A stretch of 64,000 bases of DNA, from the NCBI RefSeq assembly GCF_020400655.1, contig NZ_JAINRC010000009.1, positions 1 to 64,000 on the forward strand, in the 5' to 3' direction. A program made the position numbers and the translations under genes. Each line of letters begins with the position of its first letter. Position 1 is the first letter of the stretch. Source of the stretch: Streptomyces spinosus (GTDB lineage: Bacteria > Actinomycetota > Actinomycetes > Streptomycetales > Streptomycetaceae). Under the pieces are notes generated by a model. The model was not told the origin of the DNA and ran no database searches. It saw nothing but the letters and a program-made list of their open reading frames with translations. Positions 29,981 to 38,795 of the stretch are shown here, piece after piece.

Positions 29981-32388
29981 CGGTGACGGGACCCGCGTGG
30001 GAGCACCCCTGGGAGTACCCCTGGGAGTACGTCTGGGAGTACGACGGCTACCGGCCGGCGGAGGAGCGCCTGCGGGAGTCGCTGTGCACCCTCGGCAACG
30101 GCTACTTCGCCACCCGCGGGGCGCTGCCCGAGTGCGTCGCGGACGACGTGCACTACCCGGGCACCTACGCGGCCGGCTGCTACAACCGGCTTACCTCCGA
30201 GGTCGCCGGGCGCCGCGTCGAGAACGAGGACATGGTCAACCTGCCCAACTGGCTGCCGTTGCGCTTCCGGCCCGCGGGCGGCGACTGGTTCACCCCGGAC
30301 ACCGTGCCCGTCACCGAGCACCACCAGGTGCTCCACCTCGACCCCGGTCTGCTGGAACGCCGTACCCGCTACCCGGTCGGCCCCGACGCCACGCTCCTCG
30401 TGCGCCAGGTACGCCTGGTCCATCTGGCCGACCCTCATCTCGCGGCCCTGCGGACCGAGTTCACCGCCGAGGGCCACACCGTCGAGCTGGACGTCGAGGC
30501 CGCGCTCGACGGACGCGTCACCAACTCCGGCGTAGCCCGCTACCGGGACCTGGACGGCCGGCACCTCAGCCGCATCGAGGCCGGCACCGGCGCACCCGGC
30601 ACCGTCTGGCTGCGCTGCCGCACCCGGACCTCCGACATCAGCGTCGGACTGGCCGCCCGGCTGACCGCCGGGGTGCCGGTCACCCACGCCAACGAGGCCC
30701 ACCGCGCCGTCCAGCGGCTCCGGTTGTCCCTGCCGCCCGGCCGGACCGCCACCGTCGACAAGACCGTCGCCCTGCACACCTCCCGCGACCCGGCCATCGG
30801 CGACCCGCTGCGCGCGGCCGTGGACCGGGCCGACGCCGCCCCCGGCTTCGACGAACTGCGCGAGACCCACCACGCCACCTGGGAGCAGCTGTGGCGACGC
30901 ACCGCGCTCGACGTGCCCGGCGAGGCGGGCAGCATCCTGCGCCTGCACCTGTTCCACGTCCTGCAGACCCTCTCCCCGCACACCGCCGACCTGGACGTCG
31001 GCGTCCCCGCCCGCGGCCTGCACGGCGAGGCCTACCGCGGGCACGTCTTCTGGGACGAACTCTTCGTCCTGCCCTACCTGAACCTCCACCTCCCCGAGGT
31101 CTCCCGCGCCCTGCTCCGCTACCGCCACCGCCGCCTGGACGCCGCCTGCCACGCGGCCCGGGACCTCGGCCGGGGCGGCGCGCTCTACCCCTGGCAGAGC
31201 GGCAGCGACGGCCGCGAGGAGACCCAGCAGCTGCACCTCAACCCGCGGTCCGGCCACTGGCTGCCGGATCACTCCCGGCTCCAGCACCACGTCGGCTCGG
31301 CCGTGGCCTACAACGTCTGGCAGTACTGCGAGGCGACCGGCGACATCGAGTTCCTGCACGGCGAGGGCGCCGAGGTGCTCCTCCAGATCGCCCGCTTCTG
31401 GGGGCAGTCGGCGACCTGGGACGACCACCTCGGCCGCTACCGCATCCGGGGCGTGGTCGGCCCCGACGAGTACCACGACGCCTACCCCGGCGCGGCCCGT
31501 CCCGGCCTGGACGACAACGCGTACACCAACGTCACCGCCGCCTGGGTGCTCACCCGCGCCCTGGAACTGCTGCACGGCCTGCCCGAGCCGCGCCGCCGGG
31601 AACTCACCGAGCTGACCGGCCTCGGCGAGGACGAACCCGGCCGCTGGACGGAGGTCTCGCGCCGCCTGCACGTCCCCTTCCACGACGGGGTGATCAGCCA
31701 GTTCGACGGCTACGGCGACCTCGCCGAACTGGACTGGCCCGGCTACCGCAGGCGGTACGACGACATCCGGCGCCTGGACCGCATCCTGGAGGCGGAGGGC
31801 GACACCGTCAACCGCTACAAGGCGTCCAAGCAGGCCGACGTGCTGATGCTGGGCTACCTGTTCTCCCCGCTCGAACTGCGCCGCCTGTTCGCTCAGTTGG
31901 GGTACCACCTGGACGAGCACGTCTGGCTCGCGACCGTGGACCACTACCTGCACCGCACCAGTCACGGCTCCACCCTCAGCGGCCTGGTGCACGGCTGGAT
32001 ACTGGCCCGCGCCCGCCGCTCCGACGCCTGGAGCTTCGTCCAGGAGGCGCTGCGCGGCGACATCGCCGACCTCCAGGGCGGCACCACCGGCGAGGGCATC
32101 CACCTCGGGGCGATGGCCGGCACGCTCGACCTCGTCCAGCGCGGACTGACCGGCCTGGAGACCCGCTCCGGCGGCCTGGGCCTCGACCCGGTGCCCCTGC
32201 CCGAGCTGTCCTCCTACGGCTTCGGCATCCGCTACCGCGGCCACTGGGGCGTCCGCCTGCGCCTGCGCAGCGGCCTGCTGGAGATCGCCGTACCGGACTC
32301 CGGCCGCTCGCCCATCGACCTCCGCCTGCACGACCGCGTGGTACCGGTGGGACCGGGCGAAACGGCCCGCCTGGTGCTACCGGACTGA
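29977..32388 (+). CDS. Glycoside hydrolase family 65 disaccharide phosphorylase
   Basis: The 803-aa enzyme belongs to GH65 (trehalose, maltose, kojibiose or nigerose phosphorylase group), which splits alpha-glucosides with phosphate to beta-glucose 1-phosphate in the cytoplasm. The catalytic acid is the Glu in VVGPDEYHD. Phosphate-binding segments YKASKQADVLM and HGSTLSGLVHG are present, so it should be a phosphorylase and not a hydrolase. The exact sugar is not predictable. The first residues hold a repeated WEY unit coded by a 12-bp tandem repeat (about 29999-30045). GTG 29977 overlaps the previous stop by 4 bp; GTG 29983 is an alternative with better spacing. Why it is coupled to a molybdoenzyme is unclear. 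Confidence 0.93.
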   Translation: MTVTGPAWEHPWEYPWEYVWEYDGYRPAEERLRESLCTLGNGYFATRGALPECVADDVHYPGTYAAGCYNRLTSEVAGRRVENEDMVNLPNWLPLRFRPAGGDWFTPDTVPVTEHHQVLHLDPGLLERRTRYPVGPDATLLVRQVRLVHLADPHLAALRTEFTAEGHTVELDVEAALDGRVTNSGVARYRDLDGRHLSRIEAGTGAPGTVWLRCRTRTSDISVGLAARLTAGVPVTHANEAHRAVQRLRLSLPPGRTATVDKTVALHTSRDPAIGDPLRAAVDRADAAPGFDELRETHHATWEQLWRRTALDVPGEAGSILRLHLFHVLQTLSPHTADLDVGVPARGLHGEAYRGHVFWDELFVLPYLNLHLPEVSRALLRYRHRRLDAACHAARDLGRGGALYPWQSGSDGREETQQLHLNPRSGHWLPDHSRLQHHVGSAVAYNVWQYCEATGDIEFLHGEGAEVLLQIARFWGQSATWDDHLGRYRIRGVVGPDEYHDAYPGAARPGLDDNAYTNVTAAWVLTRALELLHGLPEPRRRELTELTGLGEDEPGRWTEVSRRLHVPFHDGVISQFDGYGDLAELDWPGYRRRYDDIRRLDRILEAEGDTVNRYKASKQADVLMLGYLFSPLELRRLFAQLGYHLDEHVWLATVDHYLHRTSHGSTLSGLVHGWILARARRSDAWSFVQEALRGDIADLQGGTTGEGIHLGAMAGTLDLVQRGLTGLETRSGGLGLDPVPLPELSSYGFGIRYRGHWGVRLRLRSGLLEIAVPDSGRSPIDLRLHDRVVPVGPGETARLVLPD

Positions 32389-32452
32389 CCCCGCCGGCCG
32401 GCGCCCCCGTACCCGGGCCCTGCCGCGGTCCCGCGTCGGTGCCGCCGTGGCG

Positions 32453-33578
32453 TCAGTACCGCGTGACCGGATAGCGGTGCACCGGCGGCAGGCCGGGCAG
32501 CAGTCCCGGCCACACCGTGTCCAGGACGTGCGCGCTCGGTGTGAACAGCGGACGGGTGAGGCAGGGGAGGTCGGCCGGCTCGTGCCACTCCCAGCGGCGG
32601 ATCAGCCGCGGCTCGGTGACGACCGGCTCGCCGGTGAACGCCGTGACCTGGACGGCGGCCGTCACCCGGGGCATGCCGTCCACCGAGTCCATCAGGACCG
32701 CCCGCACCCGCGCGCCGGCGGGGCCGGCCTTCAGGGACGTCTCCTCCTCCAGCTCCCGCACGGCCGCCGCGGCGAAGTCCTCGCCGGGCTCGTTCTTGCC
32801 GCCGGGCAGCTCCCACCTGCCCCGCACCGGCCAGCCCGGCAGCACCCGTCCCGCCGCGTCCGTGACGACGACACCGGCACCGGTCAGCGCGTGCGCGGCC
32901 GGCCGGCCCTTGCCGGCGCGGACCGGAGCGGCGGGGGCGGGGCCGCGCAGGGCGAGCAGGGCCAGGCCGTCGGCGTCGTACCGCCCGGCGGACTCCCGGC
33001 CCCGCGCACAGCAGCCCGATCTCCTCCTCGTCCAGCGCCACGCCCCGCTCGCGCTCCGGTACGGCGCCCGCCACCGGGGTGATCACGCAGAGCGCGCCGC
33101 CGGGACGCAGCCGCTCCCGCAGCCGGCCGAGCACCCGGGTGCGGTCGCGGACGAACGCCCAGCCGAGCCGGACGGTGATCAAGTCGTACGCGTCGTGCGG
33201 GAGGTCGTCCAGACCGTCCCGTTCGACGTCCAGTTGCCGGTAGGTCACCCCGGTCCCGCCGGCCTCCCGGGGCTTGGCGAGCGCGACGGCGGACAGGTCC
33301 ACGGCGTCCACCCGGTACCCGGACGCGGCCAGGGTCTTTCGTTTGGATCAGGCCGGATCGGGGAGCGGTGCCAGGGCCCGCGAGCCCGGCATGATCCGAA
33401 CGACAGGCCCTCGGTGCCGGGCGAGTTCACCGAGCCCGCAGCCGACGTCCAGGCAGCGCCCGCCCGCCGGCGCCGGTACGTGCTCGGCGAGCAGCCGACG
33501 CCCGGCGGGGCCCGGCGGCCGGAACCGGCCCCCGCGCGCGTGGTGCGCGTCCCGCTCCTCGGCTCGCCGCTGTGCCAC
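32453..33578 (-). pseudogene. Broken methyltransferase-Nudix hydrolase fusion
   Basis: The intact form would be a bifunctional class I SAM-dependent methyltransferase (N-terminal, motif LDVGCGLGELAR) followed by a Nudix hydrolase. Two lesions break it. First, an 81-bp element (33331-33411) is inserted after ELARH; it keeps the frame but brings in a TGA at 33348-33350. Second, an extra C in the run at 33000-33003 shifts frame after IGLLCAG. When both are corrected, the protein reads continuously into ESAGRYDADGLALLALRG and the Nudix domain. The Nudix box (GGKNEPGEDFAAAAVRELEEE) is nearly intact but has Ser where Gly is usual. The Nudix part could still be made from an internal start (about 32845). 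The start is GTG 33578 with GAGGAGG. Confidence 0.85.
33331..33411. mobile_element. 81-bp MITE-like element with imperfect terminal inverted repeats
   Basis: The element begins AGGGTC and ends GGCCCT. Its outer ends form an inverted repeat of about 26 bp: TCGTTTGGATCA on the left pairs with TGATCCGAACGA on the right with one mismatch, and flanking CCGG words extend it. The centre is short and GC rich, so a long hairpin can form. It has no coding capacity. It splits the methyltransferase part of the pseudogene. No clear target-site duplication is visible. The same inverted-repeat words look familiar to me from other Streptomyces intergenic regions, but that is memory and not a search. Confidence 0.7.
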
Positions 33579-33722
33579 CGGGCCTCCTCATGACGGTCGA
33601 TACGCGGACAAGGGGATCATGGCCTGGTCACGGCCGGGACACACCACCGTCCGCGATCTCGACGGCGCCCCTCGGCGGGACCACCATGGGAGGGCGGTCG
33701 AGGACGAGAGGAGCCGCCGCAC

Positions 33723-34532
33723 ATGAGGGTGACCGACGCGCCCTTGCGCGTCCTGGCCGTGGACGACGAGGAACCCGCGCTCGAAGAACTGCTCTACCTG
33801 CTGGGCAAGGACCCGCGGGTCGGCACCGCCGTGCCCGCCCTGGAGGCCACCGAGGCGCTGCGCCGGCTGAGCCGGACCATGGCGGAGGGCCCGGACGGCA
33901 CGGAGGGCTTCGACGTCGTCTTCCTCGACATCGACATGCCCGGCCTCAGCGGCCTCGAACTCGCCCGGCTGCTGGCCGGGTTCGCCGCTCCGCCGCTCGT
34001 CGTCTTCGTCACCGCCCACGAGGACTTCGCCGTGCGCGCCTTCGACCTGAAGGCGGTGGACTACCTGCTCAAGCCGCTGCGCGAGGAGCGGTTCGCCGAG
34101 GCGGTACGACGGGTCGCCGAGCTGGTCCGGGCGGGACAGGGTCCCCGCCCGGCCGCCCCGGCGCCGCCCGCGCCCGCGGCACCCGCCGCCGGCGACCAGG
34201 TGCCCGTGGAACTGGGCGGGGTGACCCGGTTCGTGCCCCTCGCCGACATCACCCACGTCGAGGCGCAGGGCGACTACGCGCGGCTGCACACCGGCCGGGG
34301 CAGCCACCTGGTGCGGATACCGCTGTCCACTCTGGAGGAGCAGTGGCGCTCGCGCGGCTTCGTCCGCATCCACCGCAGCCGGCTCGTCGCCCTCGGCCGG
34401 ATCGAGGAACTCCGCCTGGACGGGGGCAACGTGAGCGTCCGGATCGGCGACCGGGTGCTCGCCGTCAGCCGCCGCAACGCCCGCGAACTCCGCGACCTGC
34501 TGGCGGGCCGCGCGACGGGCCGGATGCGCTGA
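33723..34532 (+). CDS. LytTR-type response regulator (LytR/AlgR family)
   Basis: The 269-aa regulator has an N-terminal receiver domain (about 8-135) with the phosphoacceptor Asp in VVFLDIDMPG, the acidic pair DDEEP and the conserved Thr/Lys positions in VTAHEDF and LLKPL. A Pro/Ala-rich linker (about 140-160) leads to a LytTR DNA-binding domain (about 163-265, THVEAQGDYARLHT and FVRIHRSRLVAL). It should bind direct repeats as a dimer when phosphorylated. No sensor histidine kinase is adjacent, so its partner is elsewhere. The start ATG 33723 has GAGGAG upstream. Confidence 0.93.
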   Translation: MRVTDAPLRVLAVDDEEPALEELLYLLGKDPRVGTAVPALEATEALRRLSRTMAEGPDGTEGFDVVFLDIDMPGLSGLELARLLAGFAAPPLVVFVTAHEDFAVRAFDLKAVDYLLKPLREERFAEAVRRVAELVRAGQGPRPAAPAPPAPAAPAAGDQVPVELGGVTRFVPLADITHVEAQGDYARLHTGRGSHLVRIPLSTLEEQWRSRGFVRIHRSRLVALGRIEELRLDGGNVSVRIGDRVLAVSRRNARELRDLLAGRATGRMR

Positions 34533-34577
34533 AGACCGCACGGCGGTGCCGTCGCCCGTCCCGGCCGCCGCGCGTGT

Positions 34578-34583
34578 TAGGTT
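34578..34583 (+). promoter_or_regulatory. Probable -10 element of the SRPBCC gene
   Basis: TAGGTT ends only 6 bp before the ATG at 34590, and there is no Shine-Dalgarno. Transcription from this hexamer would start at or beside the A of the start codon, giving a leaderless mRNA. No convincing -35 was seen. Confidence 0.4.
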
Positions 34584-34589
34584 CGCCGG

Positions 34590-35090
34590 ATGAGTGCCCA
34601 ACACGGCTCGTTCTCCCTGGACTTGGACTTCACGGTGCCCCGGTCCGAGGTCTTCCGCGGCTTCGCCGACGCGTCCCTGCGGCGCCGCTGGTTCCGCCTC
34701 CCCGGCGGCTCCGCCACGGCCCGGCACGAACTGGACTTCCGGGTCGGCGCCGGCGAGACCGCCCGCAACGTCTTCGTCTCCGGAGACACCGAGGAACACC
34801 TCGCCTACCGCTCCCGGTTCCTGGACATCGTGCCGGACACCCGGATCGTCTACGTCTACGAGGCCGAGGTCGACGGCAGCCGCCGCTGGATCTCCCTGGT
34901 CACCGTCGAACTCGCCGACGAACCCGCCGGCTCCCGCCTGACCTGGACCGAGCAGTACACCTGGCTCGTGCCGACCGGCGACGGCACCCAGGACGCCGCC
35001 CACCTCCGCGGCGGCACGCGCCTGCTGCTCAACGGCCTGTCCACGGTCGTCAACCCCGACCGCCACCACGGCCTGCGCGTCCGGTCCTGA
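34590..35090 (+). CDS. SRPBCC/AHSA1-like START-fold protein
   Basis: The 166-aa protein has the START/Bet v1-like fold of the SRPBCC superfamily. The pattern is an N-terminal DFTVPRSEVFRGFADASLRRRWF, a central ETARNVFVSGD strand pair and the GSRLTWTEQYTWLV segment before a C-terminal helix. Such proteins have a hydrophobic ligand pocket and include AHSA1-like proteins, cyclases and lipid carriers; ligand is unknown here. It is a single gene with a probable leaderless promoter (TAGGTT at 34578). The convergent YcaQ-like gene ends 17 bp later. Confidence 0.85.
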   Translation: MSAQHGSFSLDLDFTVPRSEVFRGFADASLRRRWFRLPGGSATARHELDFRVGAGETARNVFVSGDTEEHLAYRSRFLDIVPDTRIVYVYEAEVDGSRRWISLVTVELADEPAGSRLTWTEQYTWLVPTGDGTQDAAHLRGGTRLLLNGLSTVVNPDRHHGLRVRS

Positions 35091-35106
35091 GAACCGCCCG
35101 CCGGGC

Positions 35107-36210
35107 TCATCCGGCCGGCGCCACGACCACGTCCCGCCTGGCGACGCCGGGGTCGGTGAACTCAAGGACCCGCTCGGCCTCGGCACGCAGCTCCCGCACG
35201 GCCTTCGCGGGCAGCCGCCCGAACGGGGTGAGGGTCAGGGTCACCGCCGTCCTGCGCCGGGTCGTCGCCCAGGTCCCGGCGACGAACCCGTCCCACAGGA
35301 AGGACGCCGGCACCCGCAGGTTCCTGGTGATGAGCCGGGGCCGGTGCTCGGCGGGGACGATCCGGCTGCGGTCCTTGTGGGCGAGGACCAGACTGTCGAA
35401 CTCCGGCAGCAGGCGGACCGGCGCCGGCGTGTCCGGACCGGGGCGCGGCGCGTCGGGGAGGTCGTGGACCACCTGGCCGTCCTCGGTGGTGAACGTGCGC
35501 AGCTCCGGGCCGAGCCGCTCGAACACGTCCGCCGCCCTCAGCCAGGCGAACTCGCGCAGGTCGGCGGGGCCGGCCGGGCCGTAGGCGGCCAGGTAGCGGC
35601 GGACGAAGTCCTCCGCCGAGCTCTCTTCGGCCGGCTCCGCGCCGAGCCAGGATCCGGCCGTGGTCACCTCGCTTGAGGCGGGGAACGCCCACCGGTCCGC
35701 CGTCGGCACCATGACCAGCGGCAGGCGCATGCGCACGTGGTACCCGAGCGCCCGCTCATCGGCGCCGGGGAACTCCCGCCGCATCCGCTCCCGGATCGCC
35801 GCGAAGTCCAGCGGCCCGGCGCCGAGGACGCCACGGGCGACGGCCACCAGGCGCTCCTGGTCGATCTCCGGGCCGGCGATCCGCTTGGTGACGCCGGCCG
35901 CCGCGGCTGCCAGGGAGGGCTCCACCAGGGCGCGGAAGGCCAGGTAGTCGCGGGCGGTGAGCAGGTGCAAGGTGGCCCGGACATAGGTGGCCCGGACCAC
36001 CTCCCGCTTCTCCAGGGCCGTGCGCAGGTCGTCAGCGCCGAATCCGGCCAGCCGGTTCCACAGGGCGAGGAACGGCGAACCCGGCTGCTGCGCCTGGAGG
36101 GCGAGCAGGTGTTCCACGGCCCCGGCCACGGACATGCGCGCCCGCTCCAGGAGCAACTGCCGGGCCAGGACGGCCCGGTTCAGTGCCCGTCGGCTCAGAA
36201 CGTCGGTCAT
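35107..36210 (-). CDS. Winged-helix DNA-binding protein, YcaQ/AlkX-like
   Basis: The 367-aa protein matches the winged-helix DUF1006 group, whose E. coli member YcaQ is a DNA glycosylase for interstrand crosslinks. Visible are the N-terminal LSRRALNRAVLARQLLLERA, the AVEHLLALQAQQPGSPFLALWNRLAGF segment and the late LVLAHKDRSRIVP, followed by a VPASFLWDGFVAGTW region. Streptomyces carries several of these, and some protect producers against DNA-alkylating metabolites; whether this one does is unknown. ATG 36210 has GGAGGAG upstream. It is divergent from the isochorismatase-like operon. Confidence 0.85.
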   Translation of the reverse strand: MTDVLSRRALNRAVLARQLLLERARMSVAGAVEHLLALQAQQPGSPFLALWNRLAGFGADDLRTALEKREVVRATYVRATLHLLTARDYLAFRALVEPSLAAAAAGVTKRIAGPEIDQERLVAVARGVLGAGPLDFAAIRERMRREFPGADERALGYHVRMRLPLVMVPTADRWAFPASSEVTTAGSWLGAEPAEESSAEDFVRRYLAAYGPAGPADLREFAWLRAADVFERLGPELRTFTTEDGQVVHDLPDAPRPGPDTPAPVRLLPEFDSLVLAHKDRSRIVPAEHRPRLITRNLRVPASFLWDGFVAGTWATTRRRTAVTLTLTPFGRLPAKAVRELRAEAERVLEFTDPGVARRDVVVAPAG

Positions 36211-36478
36211 GTCGCTCCTCCGGCTCGGGTGACGCTTCCCGCGCCAAACTAGGGCACGGGGGCTTCGCCGGGGGAGCCCGCTCACGGTGACGGACGGTCC
36301 CCGGGCGGCCGCCCCCGCGGCCCGCCGCTTTCCGCGGCCGACGCCTCCCCGGTCCGGCCCACCCGCCCGTCGGCGCGGATGCCGTCCGGCGGGACGAGTG
36401 ACAGACTGGGGATTCCGAGCCGTGGCCCGCGGCAGCCGGCTCGGCATCTGCCTGTGCGCGGCCGGATGGGAACCGTCC

Positions 36479-37180
36479 ATGACTCCTGAGACCTCTGCAG
36501 CGCAATACCCCCCGGACCGAACCGCCCTCCTGATCATCGACCCGTACAACGACTTCCTGTCCGAGGGCGGCAAGCTGTGGCCGCGGGGGAGGGAAGTGGT
36601 GGAAGGCGTCGGCCTGCTCGGCCACATGCGCACCATGCTCGCCACGGCCCGCGGCCGGGGCTTCCGCGTCTTCATCGTGCCCCATCACCAGACGACGCCG
36701 GAGGACTACGTCACGTGGGACCACCTGTCCCCGGCCCAGCAGCGCATCGTCGAGCACCAGATCTTCGCCGCGGGCAGCTGGGGAGCCGAGTGGCACCCCC
36801 ACTTCCGGCCCCGCGAGGGTGAGTTCGTCACGCTGCGGCACTGGGCTTCGAGCGGTTTCGCGAACACGGACCTGGACCTCCTGCTCAAGCAGCACGACAT
36901 CCGCAACCTGCTGTTCATCGGCATGCGGGCCAACACCTGCGTGGACACCACCGCACGCTTCGGCCAGGAGCTGGGGTACCACGTGACCCTCGTCCGTGAC
37001 GCCATCGCCGCCTTCAGCTGGCAGGAGATGACAGCGACGTTCGACATCAACGCCCCGCTGTACGCCCACGCCGTCCTCACCACGGACGAGTTCGTCGCCA
37101 TCGTGGACGGCGGGAGCGGCGAGGGCGCCGGGCGCGAGGGCGTACGGGAACCGGGCGGAAACGGTGGTGATGCGCGGTGA
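36479..37180 (+). CDS. Cysteine hydrolase of the isochorismatase family
   Basis: The 233-aa hydrolase shows the isochorismatase-like triad context: Asp in LLIIDPYNDF, Lys or its neighbour in EFVTLRHWASSGF and Cys in GMRANTCVDTTAR. The family hydrolyses isochorismate, amides or nicotinamide; the specific substrate is not evident. The Gly/Glu-rich C-terminal extension (about 205-233) is unconserved in appearance. ATG 36479 follows GGATGGGA, a weak ribosome-binding site. It overlaps the SDR gene by 4 bp. With the SDR and VOC proteins it forms a three-gene unit. Confidence 0.87.
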   Translation: MTPETSAAQYPPDRTALLIIDPYNDFLSEGGKLWPRGREVVEGVGLLGHMRTMLATARGRGFRVFIVPHHQTTPEDYVTWDHLSPAQQRIVEHQIFAAGSWGAEWHPHFRPREGEFVTLRHWASSGFANTDLDLLLKQHDIRNLLFIGMRANTCVDTTARFGQELGYHVTLVRDAIAAFSWQEMTATFDINAPLYAHAVLTTDEFVAIVDGGSGEGAGREGVREPGGNGGDAR

Positions 37181-37935
37181 GCGTGGCCGGGGAAGGAGCG
37201 GTCGGGACGCCTGGAAGGCTGGCCGGGCAGACGGTCGTGGTGGTGGGGGGCAGCGCCGGCATCGGCCTGGAGACCGCGCGCCAGGCGCGTGCGGCCGGCG
37301 GCGAACTGGTGCTCGTGGCGCGTGACGCCGAACGTCTGCGACGGGCGGCGGACGAACTGGGCCCGCGGAGCACCGCCGCGTTCGACGCCCGGGACACCGA
37401 CCGTCTGGAGCGGTTCCTCGGTGAGCTGCCCGGGCAGGTCGACCACGTGATGGTCACGGCGGGCAGCCCGTCGTACACCCCCCTCGCCGAACTCGACCTG
37501 ACCGACGCTGGGCGGGACTTCGGCGGGCGCGTCGCGATGCTGCTCGCGGTGGCACGGGCGAGCCGGGAGAAGGTCAGGGCCGGGGGGACGCTGTTGTTCG
37601 TCGGCGGCACCGGTGGCCGCCGGCCCGCCGCCGGGATGGCCGTGACGGGTGCCCTCACCGCCGCGCTGCCCGCGCTGACCGCCAACCTGGCACTGGAGGT
37701 CGCCCCCGTCCGGGTCAACCTGATCGCGGCCGGGTTCGTGGACACCCCCCTGTCGGCGTCCCTCCTCGGTGACCGGCTGGAGGCGCGCCGCGAGGAGCTG
37801 AGGAGGACGCTGCCCATCGGCCGGGTGGTCGGGCCGGCGGACGTCGCCGCCCTCGCACTGCACCTCATGACCAACGGCGCCGTGACCGGCGCGACGTACG
37901 ACATCGACGGCGGCCAGCAACTCGTGACCCACTGA
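37177..37935 (+). CDS. Short-chain dehydrogenase-like protein lacking the YxxxK active site
   Basis: The 252-aa protein has the Rossmann nucleotide-binding motif VVVGGSAGIGLETARQ (about 22-37) and the overall SDR layout, including the C-terminal GATYDIDGGQQLV. However, the catalytic Tyr-X-X-X-Lys is missing: the region after LLFVGGTGGR reads GMAVTGALTAALPAL. A reductase mechanism of the standard kind is therefore unlikely; it may bind a nucleotide or act as a non-catalytic partner. It overlaps the hydrolase by 4 bp and is followed by the VOC gene after 24 bp. Confidence 0.87.
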   Translation: MSVAGEGAVGTPGRLAGQTVVVVGGSAGIGLETARQARAAGGELVLVARDAERLRRAADELGPRSTAAFDARDTDRLERFLGELPGQVDHVMVTAGSPSYTPLAELDLTDAGRDFGGRVAMLLAVARASREKVRAGGTLLFVGGTGGRRPAAGMAVTGALTAALPALTANLALEVAPVRVNLIAAGFVDTPLSASLLGDRLEARREELRRTLPIGRVVGPADVAALALHLMTNGAVTGATYDIDGGQQLVTH

Positions 37936-37959
37936 GACACCGAGAGGGAAGCACAAGTC

Positions 37960-38577
37960 ATGGACATGAAACTGGAGCTCGTGGTGGTGCCGGTGGCCGA
38001 CGTCGACCGCGCCAAGGACTTCTACACCGGACTCGGCTGGCGGCTCGACGCGGACTTCGCCCCCGAAGAGAACTTCCGGGTGGTGCAGGTGACGCCTCCC
38101 GGTTCCCCGGCGTCGGTCATCTTCGGTTCAGCGGTCACCGACCGGCCCCCGGGCTCGGCCCAGGGCCTGTACCTGGTCGTCGACGACATCGAGGCCGCCC
38201 ATGAGGAGCTGACGCGGCGCGGGGCCGACCCGGGCGAGGTGTTCCACGACGCCGGCGGGGTCTTCCACCACGCGGGCACCGAGGCCCGGGTGCCCGGCCC
38301 CGACCCGAAACGCGGCAGTTACGGCTCCTACCTGACCTTCAGCGACCCGGACGGCAACGGCTGGTTCCTCCAGGAGGTCACCACCCGGCTCCCGGGGCGG
38401 CTGGATCCCGCGGTCACCTCGTTCTCCTCGGCCGACGACCTGGCGAGTGCCCTGCGGCGGGCCGCGGCGGCACACGAGGAGCACGAGTCCCGTACCGGCA
38501 CGAAGGACTCCGACTGGCCCGACTGGTACGCGCGGTACATGGTCAGCCGGCAGGCCGGCACGGAACCGCCCGCCTGA
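37960..38577 (+). CDS. VOC-family (glyoxalase/bleomycin-resistance-like) protein
   Basis: The 205-aa protein has two vicinal-oxygen-chelate beta-alpha-beta modules (about 5-65 and 70-150). The family metal positions look plausible, with Glu/His in the middle (FHHAGTEARV) and Glu in NGWFLQEV. Members range from glyoxalases and ring-cleaving dioxygenases to drug-binding proteins; the substrate is unknown. A helical tail (about 155-205) with SDWPDWYARYMV is unlike the core VOC fold and often occurs in paralogues from actinobacteria. It is the last gene of the unit; its AGAGGGAAG ribosome-binding site is good. Confidence 0.88.
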   Translation: MDMKLELVVVPVADVDRAKDFYTGLGWRLDADFAPEENFRVVQVTPPGSPASVIFGSAVTDRPPGSAQGLYLVVDDIEAAHEELTRRGADPGEVFHDAGGVFHHAGTEARVPGPDPKRGSYGSYLTFSDPDGNGWFLQEVTTRLPGRLDPAVTSFSSADDLASALRRAAAAHEEHESRTGTKDSDWPDWYARYMVSRQAGTEPPA

Positions 38578-38758
38578 ACCCGTCGCGGAACCACCCTTCC
38601 CGGACCATTGCCGGCGCGCGCCCGGCCCTGGCCGTGCTCCCGCCGAGGGTGCGCCGCGCGGCGTCTCTCAGCCGGGGCGGAAGCAGCGACGGTCTGCGAG
38701 CGCGTGGGGCCACCACCGGCCGGACACCTCCTGTCTGGTGAAAGGGATGTTAGGCGCA

Positions 38759-38786
38759 TATACTCGTAGGCGGATCCCGGTATCCG
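38759..38786 (+). promoter_or_regulatory. Promoter and palindrome upstream of the MarR gene
   Basis: TATACT at 38759-38764 is the best -10 match in the region. A short palindrome CGGAT-N6-ATCCG lies at 38771-38786, just before the GGAGGAG ribosome-binding site. A MarR repressor often binds such a site in its own leader, so autoregulation is plausible. Confidence 0.45.
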
Positions 38787-38795
38787 GAGGAGATC

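Noticed and set aside
29755-32331. 858-residue minus-strand frame opposite the GH65 gene
   Set aside because: Antisense shadow with no motif; the plus strand has intact GH65 motifs.
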